Shown here piece after piece: positions 13,853 to 22,357 of a DNA stretch of 30,933 bases. The position numbers and the translations under genes are program-made. The notes under the pieces were generated by a model. That model did no database searches. It saw nothing but the letters and a program-made list of their open reading frames with translations, and was not told the origin of the DNA. The stretch's first letter is position 1; every line of letters begins with the position of its first letter. Location: NCBI GenBank assembly GCA_938004375.1, contig CALKWH010000411.1, forward strand, positions 1 through 30,933, read 5' to 3'. Origin of the DNA: an uncultured Pseudomonadota bacterium (GTDB lineage Bacteria; Myxococcota_A; Polyangia; HGW-17).

Positions 13853-15013
13853 ATGAAAAGAGTAATCATGCTTCTTCCAAGTCTAAACAATGGCGGAATG
13901 GAGCGAGTCGCGGCGGCATTATCGACAGAGTTTTCTAAAAATTATGATTTATCCACCATTAGCCTTTATCCTTCGAAAAATGATTTTGGAATCCAGGGAA
14001 AGATCTATTGCATTGATATTCCTCTGCAGAATTCTCTTTTAAAGAAAGTAGAAATGACTGCAGCAAGAATTTTAAAATACAGAGCACTCAAGCAGAGAAT
14101 TCAGCCTGATGTTGTTCTATCTTTTGGGGAGATCGCCAATTTCGTAAGCATTTTAAGTGGAGGATTTGAGCGGAAAATCATTACCGTTCATAGTATAAAG
14201 TCCGTTGAGAACCTTCCTGAAGGATTCAAGGGACAATTGACGGACGCTTTCATGAAGGTTCTTTATCGACAACAGAAAAATATAGTTTGCGTTTCGCAGA
14301 GTTCCAAGGACGACTTGATCGCCAGTTATCACATTTCAACAGAAAATATCGAGGTCATTCCAAACCCGAATGACATTCATAAGATTCAATGTCTTTCAGA
14401 AGAGTCCATCGATGATTTCCCCTCTTCCAACGGTAAAATTTGCCTGATTTCCATTGGCCGGCTGATCACAATCAAAGCTTTTCATCGAATCATTCGTGTC
14501 GTCTCCGAATTAGAAAAGGAAAATCCCGGTAAATTTCAACTACTGATTATTGGGGATGGTCCCGAGAGGTCAAACCTTGAACAGTTGGTAAGAGAAAAGA
14601 GACTAGAAAAAGTCGTCTTTCTAATGGGACAGAAAAGGAACCCCTTTCCTTATCTACGAAAATCGGATCTGTTTGTATTGACTTCAGATGTGGAGGGATT
14701 TGGGATGGTCTTGGTGGAAAGTCTTACATGTGGTGTTCCGGTGATCAGTACAGACTGTGTTTCCGCGGTAAGAGACATTTTGCAGATATCATCCGACAGT
14801 GATGTAGGCGCAGGGGGAGTTGTTATTCCGATGTTCAATCAAGATCTTGAATACACTAAAGATTTGAATCCTATTGAACTGTTGCTTAAAAACCGAATTT
14901 TGGAAATAAGTCAAGGAATGTATGGCAGGTTTCCGCATTTAAGAGAAAATATAGAGAGATTCAGTGCATCGGAAGTCTCCAAGAAATACATGAGGATCGT
15001 AGATGCTCTCTAA
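13853..15013 (+). CDS. GT4-family glycosyltransferase (second)
   Basis: A 386-residue GT-B enzyme. The start MKRVIMLLPSLNNGGMERVA carries the GGMERV loop typical of GT4 enzymes. VIPNPNDIHK, ISIGRLITIKAFH, LLIIGDGPER and TSDVEGFGMVLVESLTCGVP form the C-terminal nucleotide-sugar domain. I prefer ATG 13853; a GTG at 13835 that overlaps the previous stop (GTGA) would add six residues and is possible, but GT4 proteins usually begin at this hydrophobic strand. It differs clearly from the preceding GT4 gene, so the two probably add different sugars. The gene is AT-rich. It overlaps the next gene by 11 bases. Confidence 0.92.
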   Translation: MKRVIMLLPSLNNGGMERVAAALSTEFSKNYDLSTISLYPSKNDFGIQGKIYCIDIPLQNSLLKKVEMTAARILKYRALKQRIQPDVVLSFGEIANFVSILSGGFERKIITVHSIKSVENLPEGFKGQLTDAFMKVLYRQQKNIVCVSQSSKDDLIASYHISTENIEVIPNPNDIHKIQCLSEESIDDFPSSNGKICLISIGRLITIKAFHRIIRVVSELEKENPGKFQLLIIGDGPERSNLEQLVREKRLEKVVFLMGQKRNPFPYLRKSDLFVLTSDVEGFGMVLVESLTCGVPVISTDCVSAVRDILQISSDSDVGAGGVVIPMFNQDLEYTKDLNPIELLLKNRILEISQGMYGRFPHLRENIERFSASEVSKKYMRIVDAL

Positions 15014-16022
15014 GTTGTTTAGTTTTTTCAAGGACAAAACAAATCAATATTTTCCATCACTCAGGAAAAACACTTCAGTCAGAAGATTTCGAAATAGTCT
15101 GCGTTTCCGAGCGATGCTAGAAAACAAGTTGAAAATGAGACAATTGGATAACGCCTCATTTTTTGATTTACAGAAGCTTTCACGAGATATCCCATTATAC
15201 ACGACGGAATATTTTAATCAAAATTGCTTTTTTGGGAATCATCTCGCCGCAAAAAAAGCACTAGGAGTTTCATTAAGTAGTCCCGTTCGGGGATATGTTG
15301 AGCACGGTATTTATTTCGGTCAGGATATACTTCTCACAGATCATGAAGTGAACGGGTTCGAACGATATATTACTTTTAGCGACTACAGAAAAGAGTGTCT
15401 AATGAGGGCTGGCGTCCGGCCTGAGAAAATTCAGGTTATAGGCCCGTATATTATTCATGCAACGCCTTCGTTGATGCCAAATCAAGTAAAAAAGCTTCAA
15501 GAAGAATTTGGTAAAGTACTTTTAGTCATCCCTTCACATTCACATGAATTGATGCATACAGATTTTCATGAAGATTCTTTTATAAATGAAGTGCTAAAAA
15601 TTAAAGAATCAATTGGATTTACTAATATTTTTGTCTGCATGTTTTTTGTTGATATTCAAAAAAACAGACACGTTGAATACCAAAAACAAGGCTTCACCAT
15701 TGTTACCGCTGGGCATAGGCATGATTCAAGGTTTTTGGGAAGACTGCGCTCAATCATAGATATTTCCAGTTCCACAATGTCTAACAGTCTTGGTACACAT
15801 GTTGGTTATTGTGTTGCACTCGGAAAACCCCATTATATCTGGCAACAGAGCATTGAATACATGCGACCTTCTGGAGAAAAGCAACAGAGATTTTCAACAC
15901 ATGAAATCGAAAAGCAATATTTGAAAGAAGAGGCGGAAGTTATCAAGGTTTTTTCAAATTACTCTGAAACCATCACGCCCGAGCAACTCGAAGTTGTTCA
16001 CAAATACTGGGGGCCGTTCTAA
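15003..16022 (+). CDS. polysaccharide-cluster protein of unknown function, possible GT-B-like transferase
   Basis: The 339-residue protein has no domain I can name with certainty. A basic N-terminus is followed by a region with VRGYVEHGIYFG (about 98-109), then SDYRKECLMRAGVRPEKIQV (135-154), a hydrophobic VLLVIPSHSHELMH, and near the end SSTMSNSLGTHVGYCVALGK (about 257-276). The layout (an HG motif, then a strand, then S..S..GTH..Y....GKP) recalls GT-B enzymes such as polysialyl- or CDP-glycerol-type transferases, but similarity is weak. No membrane helix or signal peptide is seen. It overlaps both neighbours (11 bases and 1 base), so it is part of the operon. It is the last AT-rich gene before the GC-rich nonulosonate block. 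Confidence 0.75.
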   Translation: MLSKLFSFFKDKTNQYFPSLRKNTSVRRFRNSLRFRAMLENKLKMRQLDNASFFDLQKLSRDIPLYTTEYFNQNCFFGNHLAAKKALGVSLSSPVRGYVEHGIYFGQDILLTDHEVNGFERYITFSDYRKECLMRAGVRPEKIQVIGPYIIHATPSLMPNQVKKLQEEFGKVLLVIPSHSHELMHTDFHEDSFINEVLKIKESIGFTNIFVCMFFVDIQKNRHVEYQKQGFTIVTAGHRHDSRFLGRLRSIIDISSSTMSNSLGTHVGYCVALGKPHYIWQQSIEYMRPSGEKQQRFSTHEIEKQYLKEEAEVIKVFSNYSETITPEQLEVVHKYWGPF

Positions 16023-17002
16023 TGCACATCACGCTGGTCACCGGATCTGACGGTTTCATTGGCAGCCATCTCGTCGAGGCGCTCGTGGCGCGGGGCGAGA
16101 TGGTGCGCGCGTTCGTGTACTACAACTCGTTCAACTCTTGGGGCTGGCTCGACACGCTGCCCAAGGAGACGCTGGCGAAGCTCGAGGTGTTCGCAGGGGA
16201 CATTCGTGATCCCAACGGCGTGCGCAAGGCGATGCAAGGCGTTGACACGGTCTATCACCTGGCGGCGCTGATCGCGATCCCTTTCAGTTACCACAGCCCG
16301 GACAGTTACGTTGACACCAACATCAAGGGCACGCTCAACGTGCTGCAAGCCGCTCGCGACCTGGGCACGCGTCGCGTGATGGTCACGTCCACGTCCGAGG
16401 TCTACGGCACTGCGCGCTACGTGCCCATCGACGAGGCCCACCCGTACCAGGGGCAGTCGCCATACTCGGCGACCAAGATCGGCGCCGACCGCCTCGCGGA
16501 GAGCTTCTTCCGCAGCTTCCAGCTGCCGGTGACCATCGTGCGGCCCTTCAATACCTATGGCCCAAGGCAGAGCGCACGGGCTGTGATCCCGACGATCATC
16601 ACCCAGCTGCTCGCCGGCCGCGACGAGATCCACCTTGGGGCACTGTCGCCCACGCGGGACTTCCTGTTCGTGAAGGACACCGTCGCCGGGTTCCTGGCCA
16701 TCGCCGATTCGCCCGACACCATCGGTGAGGAGATCAACATCGCCACACAGACCGAAATCTCCATTGGTGATCTGGCCGCCGAGCTGGTGCGGCAGATCCG
16801 CCCGGAGGCGAAGATCGTGTGCGAGGCCGAACGCCTGCGGCCTGCCAACAGCGAGGTCGAGCGCCTGTTGGGCGCCAACGCGAAGATCTGCAGGCTCACG
16901 GGCTGGGCACCAAAGGTCTCGCTGCCGGAGGGGCTGGGCATCACCATCGAGTGGCTGAAAAAGAATCTGGAAAAGTACAAGGTGGACGTTTACAATCTTT
17001 AG
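16022..17002 (+). CDS. legB: LegB-like NDP-sugar 4,6-dehydratase (SDR)
   Basis: The 326-residue extended short-chain dehydrogenase has the NAD-binding TGSDGFIGSHL (residues 7-17), the AGDIRD and YHLAA strands, the active-site STSEVYG (about 123-129) and the catalytic YSATK (about 146-150). NTYGPRQSARAVIPTIITQ and SPTRDFLFVKD are typical of the LegB subfamily. With LegC, a PtmE-like guanylyltransferase and NeuB/NeuA homologues downstream, the likely reaction is 4,6-dehydration of GDP- or UDP-GlcNAc to the 4-keto-6-deoxy intermediate of a legionaminic-acid pathway. Other sugar epimerase or dehydratase roles cannot be excluded by sequence alone. Its ATG shares one base with the previous stop. 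Composition jumps from AT-rich to GC-rich exactly here. Confidence 0.85.
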   Translation: MHITLVTGSDGFIGSHLVEALVARGEMVRAFVYYNSFNSWGWLDTLPKETLAKLEVFAGDIRDPNGVRKAMQGVDTVYHLAALIAIPFSYHSPDSYVDTNIKGTLNVLQAARDLGTRRVMVTSTSEVYGTARYVPIDEAHPYQGQSPYSATKIGADRLAESFFRSFQLPVTIVRPFNTYGPRQSARAVIPTIITQLLAGRDEIHLGALSPTRDFLFVKDTVAGFLAIADSPDTIGEEINIATQTEISIGDLAAELVRQIRPEAKIVCEAERLRPANSEVERLLGANAKICRLTGWAPKVSLPEGLGITIEWLKKNLEKYKVDVYNL

Positions 17003-17004
17003 CC

Positions 17005-18183
17005 ATGCCGAAATTCATCCCCCTCTCCGTTCCCAACCTGCGCGGCAACGAGCTGGCCTACGTCACCGAGGCCATCGAGGCCGAGTGGGTGTCCACGGGC
17101 GGCTCCTTCATCAACCGCCTCGAGCGCGAGTTGGCCGCCTACCTGGGAATGGCGCAGGCAGTGGCCTGCCAGAGCGGCACCGCGGGCCTGCACCTGGCGC
17201 TGCAGTTGTGCGGCGTGGGGGCAGGGCAGGAGGTCCTGGTCCCGACGCTGACGTTCATCGCGGCAGTCAACCCCGTGCGCTACTGCGGCGCCGAGCCCGT
17301 GTTCCTCGACTGCGACGACTCGTTCTGCATTGACCCGGTCAAGCTCGACACGTTCTGCGCCGCCTGCGACCGCGCGGCGGACGGCTCCCTGATCAATCCC
17401 GCCACGAAGAAACCGATCACCGCGCTGGTGGTCGTGCACGTGTTCGGCAACGCAGCCGACCTCGAGCGCATCATGGACACCGCTGCGCGCTACCGGCTGA
17501 AGGTCGTCGAGGACGCCACAGAAGCCCTAGGCACGCGTTACGAAACGGGCCGCTATACTGGCCGCTTCTGTGGCACCATCGGTGATTTCGGAGTGTTCTC
17601 GTTCAATGGCAACAAGATTGTCACCACAGGCGGCGGCGGCGCCATGGTGAGTACCCACCCGGAACTCCTCGCCAAGGCCAAGTACCTCTCGACGCAGGCC
17701 AAGGATGACGAACTGTACTTCGTGCACGGCGAGGTCGGCTACAACTACCGCATGACCAACCTGCAGGCGGCCGTGGGCGTGGCCCAGCTCGAGCAGCTCG
17801 AGACGTTCATTGGGACGAAGCGTCGCAATTTCGAACTGTACCGGGAGCTGGTCGCATCATTGCCAGGGATCCAACTGTCGCCTTTCCGCGAGAGCACACG
17901 CCCCAACTATTGGTTCTACTCGCTTATTATTGATGCTGCGGTGTCGGGTATCGACCGCGATGGACTCATGCACGCGTTGCATGCGGCTAATATACAGAGC
18001 CGACCGGTGTGGAAGCTCAACCACGAACAGGCGCCCTATCGCAACAACCAGCTGCACGACGCGACCCGTGCGGGCGAGTTCTGGCGAACGGTGCTCAACG
18101 TCCCCTGCTCGACGAACCTATCCGAGGACGACGTGGGCACCGTGGTGGCAGCCATAGCTACTGCCATGAAAGGGCTCGCATGA
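17005..18183 (+). CDS. legC: LegC-like PLP-dependent sugar aminotransferase (DegT/DnrJ/EryC1)
   Basis: The 392-residue protein has the DegT fold. Landmarks are IPLSVPNLRGNE at the start, EWVSTGGSFINRLE, the QSGTAGLHLAL cofactor loop (about 56-66), VLVPTLTFIAAVNP (about 77-90), VVEDATEALGTRY and the Schiff-base lysine in FSFNGNKIVTTGGGGAM (Lys204). The LegC clade is marked by the FNGNK motif and the long insertion around residues 115-140. It would transfer an amino group to C4 of the 4-keto sugar produced by LegB. Only 2 bases separate it from legB, and it overlaps the next gene by 4 bases. Confidence 0.9.
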   Translation: MPKFIPLSVPNLRGNELAYVTEAIEAEWVSTGGSFINRLERELAAYLGMAQAVACQSGTAGLHLALQLCGVGAGQEVLVPTLTFIAAVNPVRYCGAEPVFLDCDDSFCIDPVKLDTFCAACDRAADGSLINPATKKPITALVVVHVFGNAADLERIMDTAARYRLKVVEDATEALGTRYETGRYTGRFCGTIGDFGVFSFNGNKIVTTGGGGAMVSTHPELLAKAKYLSTQAKDDELYFVHGEVGYNYRMTNLQAAVGVAQLEQLETFIGTKRRNFELYRELVASLPGIQLSPFRESTRPNYWFYSLIIDAAVSGIDRDGLMHALHAANIQSRPVWKLNHEQAPYRNNQLHDATRAGEFWRTVLNVPCSTNLSEDDVGTVVAAIATAMKGLA

Positions 18184-19250
18184 CCATGCCTCTCTCCGAC
18201 CTCGTCATCGACCCCGGCGCGACGATCCACCAGGCCATGCAGCAACTGGATCGCGGCGGGCGCCGCATCCTGCTGATCCTCGAGCCGGACGGCCGGCTCG
18301 AGGGCGTGCTCACCGACGGCGACATCCGGCGGTTCATTCTGAAGAACGGCGACCTGCGGGCCTCCATCACCGAGGTCTTCACCCGGCAGCCGATCACGCT
18401 GCCCGTCGCCGAACGGCACCGCGCCTCCGAGGTCATGCTCGAGCGCCGTATCGATGCGATCCCCCTGGTGGACACAGAGGGGAGAGTCACCGACGTCGTC
18501 TTCTGGAACACGCTCTCCGGCGAGCACCCCGCGGCCGCGGAGTCTGCACCGCTGGCGCTCCCCGTGGTCATCATGGCTGGCGGGCAGGGCTCCCGGCTGT
18601 ACCCGTACACCAAGATTCTTCCCAAGCCGCTGATCCCCATCGGGGACACCCCCATCGTCGAACGCATCCTTGACGAGTTCCACCGCTTCGGCTGTGACGA
18701 GTTCTTCCTCACGGTGAACTACAAGAAGAACATGATCAAGAGCTACTTCGGCGAACTCGACGCCCCCTACCGCGTGCACTTCGTCGAGGAACCGCGCCCC
18801 ACCGGCACCGGCGGCAGCCTGGCCCTGGTGCGCGAGCAACTGGACCGGACCTTCATCGTGTCCAACTGCGACATCCTGATCAAGGCTGACTACGCCGCCA
18901 TCGTCGTGCACCACCGCGAGGCGGGCAACGCCGTGACTCTGGTGACCTCGGTGAAGCACTTCCGCATCCCCTACGGCGTGGTTCACCTCAACGACAGGGG
19001 CGGGATCGGGCGCTTCGAGGAGAAGCCTGAGTCCGTCCATCTCGTGAACACCGGCATGTACGTCATGGAGCCGGTCGTCTTCGAGCGACTACCGCCGCGG
19101 GAGTTCTTCCACCTGCCCGAGCTGGTCGAGGCTTGTATGCAGGCCGGTCTCCGAGTGGGCGTGTTCCCGGTGAGCGAAGACGCGTGGATGGACATGGGCC
19201 AGTTCGACGAGATGGACAAGATGATGACCCGCCTGGAGACGACCCCATGA
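18180..19250 (+). CDS. ptmE: PtmE-like CBS-domain sugar-1-phosphate nucleotidyltransferase
   Basis: The 356-residue protein fuses a pair of CBS domains (about 1-115; LILEPDGRLEGVLTDGDIRR and IDAIPLVDTEGRVTDVV) to an NTP-transferase domain (about 123-350). The latter has VVIMAGGQGSRLYPYTKILP, followed by KPLIPIGDTPI, SNCDILI and GVVHLNDRGGIGRFEEKP. This is the layout of Campylobacter PtmE, the glucosamine-1-phosphate guanylyltransferase that makes the GDP-activated precursor of legionaminic acid. The CBS pair may give feedback control by a nucleotide; that is inference. It overlaps both neighbours by 4 bases (ATGA). An ATG two codons downstream is an alternative start. Confidence 0.85.
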   Translation: MTMPLSDLVIDPGATIHQAMQQLDRGGRRILLILEPDGRLEGVLTDGDIRRFILKNGDLRASITEVFTRQPITLPVAERHRASEVMLERRIDAIPLVDTEGRVTDVVFWNTLSGEHPAAAESAPLALPVVIMAGGQGSRLYPYTKILPKPLIPIGDTPIVERILDEFHRFGCDEFFLTVNYKKNMIKSYFGELDAPYRVHFVEEPRPTGTGGSLALVREQLDRTFIVSNCDILIKADYAAIVVHHREAGNAVTLVTSVKHFRIPYGVVHLNDRGGIGRFEEKPESVHLVNTGMYVMEPVVFERLPPREFFHLPELVEACMQAGLRVGVFPVSEDAWMDMGQFDEMDKMMTRLETTP

Positions 19251-19918
19251 GCCAATCACTGAAGGATCTTTATATTATGGGCACTGGCGGCTTTGCCCGG
19301 GAAATCGCATGGCTGGTCGAGGACATCAACCGACATGCGCCATCCTGGAACTTGCGGGGCTACATCGATGAAATGCGTCTGGATGCCGTCGGTCAATTAT
19401 TCTATGGGTATCCTCTGCTGGGGGGCTACAAGTACCTCGAAACCGCATCGCCGGGGAGCATCGTCATTGCCATCGGTAATGGAAAAATTCGCAAAAAGAT
19501 CGTTGAAGAATTAGCCGGAAAATATCCATTCGCCACGCTAATACATCCGACCGTTCTTCAGTCCAGTACAGTTGTATTCGGTGATGGTTGCATGATCTGT
19601 GCGGGAAACATCTTCACCACCGATGTTCACGTGGGGAAACATGTCATCGTCAATCTGACTTGCACTGTCGGACACGGGGCTATTTTGAACGACTATTGCA
19701 CTGTACTTCCTGGCACTAACCTCTCGGGTGAGGTAAAGATCGGCGAATGCTCAACGATTGGGACTGGATGTGCCATCATCGAAAATGTTGTGATTGGAAA
19801 CCACACGATGATTGGCGCGGGAGCCGTCGTGGTCAAGGACATTCCCCCCCATTGCACAGCGGTCGGATGCCCCGCCAAACCCATCAAGACTTCAGAGGCT
19901 TCCCATGGAAACACCTGA
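19247..19918 (+). CDS. NeuD/PglD-like sugar N- or O-acyltransferase
   Basis: The 223-residue protein has an N-terminal Rossmann-like PglD domain (LYIMGTGGFAREIAWLVED, about 8-26) and a left-handed beta-helix of hexapeptide repeats (about 95-205), including HPTVLQSSTVVFGDG, VNLTCTVGHGAILNDYC and the catalytic-type histidine in TVGHGA. It ends with GAGAVVVKDIPPHCTAVGCP, the usual cap. In the legionaminic pathway the 4-amino sugar must be N-acylated (LegH step), and this enzyme is positioned to do so. Because an acyl-CoA dehydrogenase follows at once, the donor may be a 3-hydroxyacyl-CoA rather than acetyl-CoA; that is inference. It overlaps the previous gene by 4 and the next by 14 bases. Confidence 0.88.
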   Translation: MSQSLKDLYIMGTGGFAREIAWLVEDINRHAPSWNLRGYIDEMRLDAVGQLFYGYPLLGGYKYLETASPGSIVIAIGNGKIRKKIVEELAGKYPFATLIHPTVLQSSTVVFGDGCMICAGNIFTTDVHVGKHVIVNLTCTVGHGAILNDYCTVLPGTNLSGEVKIGECSTIGTGCAIIENVVIGNHTMIGAGAVVVKDIPPHCTAVGCPAKPIKTSEASHGNT

Positions 19919-20747
19919 GGTACATATTATTGGTTCCGGTGTCATGGGAACCGGTATTGCAAGGCTGCACCTCAACCTCGGCAGGAATACCTGGATTTTC
20001 GTCCGGGATGATCGCGAACATGCCAGCTTAGTCGCCAGCATTCAGACTGCCTACCGGAAAAATGAAAAGAGGATAGGAGTCTCGTGGGAGACATATTGCA
20101 GCAAACTGAGAGTCAGTAATGTGCTTGAAGATTTGCGTGATGCCAAATTCGTCCTTGAGGCAGTCACCGAGGACATGGACATCAAAAAGGCGGTCTACCA
20201 GGAAATAGTCCCTTACATTCGCCCTGAGGCGCTTATTGCGACGAACACGTCTTCCTTGTCCATCACAGAACTGGCAGGCTGTGTACCGGATAGTCGTCGC
20301 TTTCTGGGAATACATTTCTTCAACCCTGCGACCAGCATGAAGCTTGTTGAGTTGGTCAAGGGGATGGCTACGAGTCATGAGACGGTGGCGCAGGCTGTGG
20401 ATATTGTTCGGTCTCTGGGAAAAGAACCAGTCTTTGTCGAAGAGAGCCCGGGGTTCATCGTCAACCGGTTGCTCATTCCTATGATTAACGAGGCTGTTGG
20501 CATTCTTTCGGAGAACTTGGCCAGCCGGGACGACATTGATAAAGCCATGGTGCTGGGGACAAACCACCCAATGGGACCACTTCGCTTGGCCGATTTGATT
20601 GGGAACGATGTAGTTTTAAAGGTCATGGAGATTCTTCACCAGGAGACTGGCGATCCCAAGTACCGGGCTCACCCTCTTCTTAGGAAATACGTTCGTTCGA
20701 ATTGGTTGGGCAGGAAGACCCGGAAGGGTTTCTATGACTACGAATGA
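19905..20747 (+). CDS. 3-hydroxyacyl-CoA (3-hydroxybutyryl-CoA-type) dehydrogenase
   Basis: The 280-residue protein is a full-length member of the 3-hydroxybutyryl-CoA dehydrogenase family, usually about 280-290 residues. It has the NAD-binding IIGSGVMGTGIARLH (residues 8-22), VLEAVTEDMDIKKAVYQEI, NTSSLSITELA, the catalytic histidine in FLGIHFFNPATSMKLVELV (about 130-148), ESPGFIVNRLLIPMINEAV with the active-site Asn, and the C-terminal helix domain ending GRKTRKGFYDYE. ATG 19905 lies inside the acyltransferase gene (14-base overlap) and the gene overlaps neuA by 4 bases, so it is an integral part of the operon. It could reduce acetoacetyl-CoA to 3-hydroxybutyryl-CoA for sugar acylation. This is not a standard gene of nonulosonate operons. 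Confidence 0.92.
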   Translation: METPEVHIIGSGVMGTGIARLHLNLGRNTWIFVRDDREHASLVASIQTAYRKNEKRIGVSWETYCSKLRVSNVLEDLRDAKFVLEAVTEDMDIKKAVYQEIVPYIRPEALIATNTSSLSITELAGCVPDSRRFLGIHFFNPATSMKLVELVKGMATSHETVAQAVDIVRSLGKEPVFVEESPGFIVNRLLIPMINEAVGILSENLASRDDIDKAMVLGTNHPMGPLRLADLIGNDVVLKVMEILHQETGDPKYRAHPLLRKYVRSNWLGRKTRKGFYDYE

Positions 20748-21460
20748 GAGATCGCATGCCTGAATCCCGGATCGCCGTCATTCCCGCACGGGGCGGCTCC
20801 AAGCGCGTCCCCGGCAAGAACATACGCCCGCTCGGCGGTGTCCCGCTCATTGGTCGCGCCATCGAAGCTGCGCGAGAAAGCGGCCTGTTCGAGCGGATCG
20901 TGGTCAGTACCGACGTTCAGGACATCGCTGACCTGGCACTCCGGTTCGGCGCCGAGGTGCCTTTCCTGCGGGACTCCTCGCTGGCCGACGACCACACCCC
21001 GGTCTCCCAGGTGACCATTGATGTACTGTCGCGCCTGGATCCGGACGGGACCCGCTACCGTGCAGTCTGCCAGCTCATGCCCAACTGCCCTCTCCGTGAC
21101 GCAGCGGACCTCCATCAGAGCTGGGAGAACTTCGAACGCACCGGCGCCCAGAGCCAGATTTCGGTTTACCTCAGTGGCTGGAGCAACCCTTGGTGGACCT
21201 TTCGGATGAACGGCGAGTCCGTTCTTGAACCCCTGTTCCCCGAGGCGATGAAACAACGTAGTCAGGATCTCGAGGAACTGTACTTCCCCACGGGAGCCGT
21301 GTGGTGGGCCCAACCTGTCGCTCTGCGCAGCTCGGGCACATTCCATATGCCTGGCAGGACCGGCTGGGTCATGGACTGGAAACACGCGATGGACATCGAC
21401 ACCGAGGAGGACTGGCAGTTCGCGGAGCTGCTCTTCCAGATGGGGGCTCAACAATCGTGA
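20744..21460 (+). CDS. neuA: NeuA/LegF-like CMP-nonulosonate cytidylyltransferase
   Basis: The 238-residue protein belongs to the acylneuraminate cytidylyltransferase family. It shows the nucleotide-binding IAVIPARGGSKRVPGKNI near the N-terminus, IVVSTDVQDIADLA, the VCQLMPNCPLRDAADL block and the C-terminal MDWKHAMDIDTEEDW, with metal-binding aspartates. It would activate the finished nonulosonic acid with CTP, giving the CMP-sugar donor. ATG 20744 overlaps the previous stop (ATGA), the usual coupling in this operon. ATG 20756, four codons later, has GAGAG 5 bases upstream and is an equally good choice. Whether the substrate is legionaminic acid or another nonulosonate depends on the rest of the pathway. 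Confidence 0.9.
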   Translation: MRDRMPESRIAVIPARGGSKRVPGKNIRPLGGVPLIGRAIEAARESGLFERIVVSTDVQDIADLALRFGAEVPFLRDSSLADDHTPVSQVTIDVLSRLDPDGTRYRAVCQLMPNCPLRDAADLHQSWENFERTGAQSQISVYLSGWSNPWWTFRMNGESVLEPLFPEAMKQRSQDLEELYFPTGAVWWAQPVALRSSGTFHMPGRTGWVMDWKHAMDIDTEEDWQFAELLFQMGAQQS

Positions 21461-22350
21461 GCTCCCGACTTCCGCTCGCGCTCTTCACCGTCGTCTATCC
21501 GGGTTCGCTTCGTTTCTTCCGGGCCTGGCATGAATCCGTCGCACTTCAGAGCGACCAGGCTTTCGACCTTTGGATTGGGCTCGACGGTGTCTCCCCGGAG
21601 GAGCTTGAACTTCTGGCCAACGGCTCCCTCCGCTCGCAGTGGATCCACATCCGTGCCGGTGAGGATCCGGTTCAACTGAGGTGGCGGTCCATCGTCGGCA
21701 TACGGGAGCAATACGACGCCGTTATCTTCACCGACAGCGACGACATTCTGGAGCCCGGACGAGTCGCCGCTGCCCGGGAGGGCTTGCGCACCGCCGACGT
21801 AGTGGGTTGCGCCATGCGAATCATTGACGAGGACGGTGCTGACGCCGGCCGCATCGCCACCTGCCCTCCGGGATTGGGGTTCGATGGCTTTCTGTCCACG
21901 AGCAACATCTTCGGACTCTCCAACACCGCCTATTCGCGAAGAGCGCTCTCCCTGCTTGACGCACCACCGCCAGGCTGTGTCCTGATGGACTGGTTCCTGG
22001 TCACCCAGGTCTGGGGAGCCGGCCTGCCAATCGCTTTCGGCCAGAGCGTGGGGATGCGGTATCGCCAGTATGGTCGGAACATCGCCCGCATCGTCCCTCC
22101 CTTCACCCCAGAGCAGATCGTGACGGCGTCTGAGCTCGTCGGGCGGCATTACGTCCTACTGGAGAACTACCAAGGGCGGTTCCGTCCTGAGGTGCGACGC
22201 AGGCTGCAGGAGGCCGCGACCTCGCTTGAGCACTTCCAGTCGCGGGTAGTAGCTGATCCGCCCGTATTAAAAGAATATTGTCACACCATCTCCGCCCTCG
22301 ACCACGCTTGGATGTGGTGGGAGATGGTCAATTATCCCTGGGAAAGGTGA
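21457..22350 (+). CDS. GT-A-fold glycosyltransferase-like protein
   Basis: The 297-residue protein begins with a hydrophobic strand LPLALFTVVYPGSLRFFRAW, then FDLWIGLDGVSPEEL, and YDAVIFTDSDDILEPGRVAA (about 87-106), where DSDD is the metal-binding DxD site of GT-A enzymes. Further on it has a conserved FGLSNTAYSRRAL and the VLMDWFLVTQVWGAG segment, similar to the acceptor region of GT2 enzymes. No membrane segments are seen. The start is GTG 21457, overlapping the neuA stop (GTGA). Lying between neuA and neuB, it may transfer the CMP-activated nonulosonate, although known nonulosonate transferases usually belong to other folds. It could instead transfer the next sugar. Confidence 0.8.
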   Translation: MSSRLPLALFTVVYPGSLRFFRAWHESVALQSDQAFDLWIGLDGVSPEELELLANGSLRSQWIHIRAGEDPVQLRWRSIVGIREQYDAVIFTDSDDILEPGRVAAAREGLRTADVVGCAMRIIDEDGADAGRIATCPPGLGFDGFLSTSNIFGLSNTAYSRRALSLLDAPPPGCVLMDWFLVTQVWGAGLPIAFGQSVGMRYRQYGRNIARIVPPFTPEQIVTASELVGRHYVLLENYQGRFRPEVRRRLQEAATSLEHFQSRVVADPPVLKEYCHTISALDHAWMWWEMVNYPWER

Positions 22351-22357
22351 AGAAACC

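Noticed and set aside
18036..19040. Minus-strand open frame of 334 codons
   Set aside because: It is antisense to the PtmE-like gene in GC-rich DNA; no motifs.
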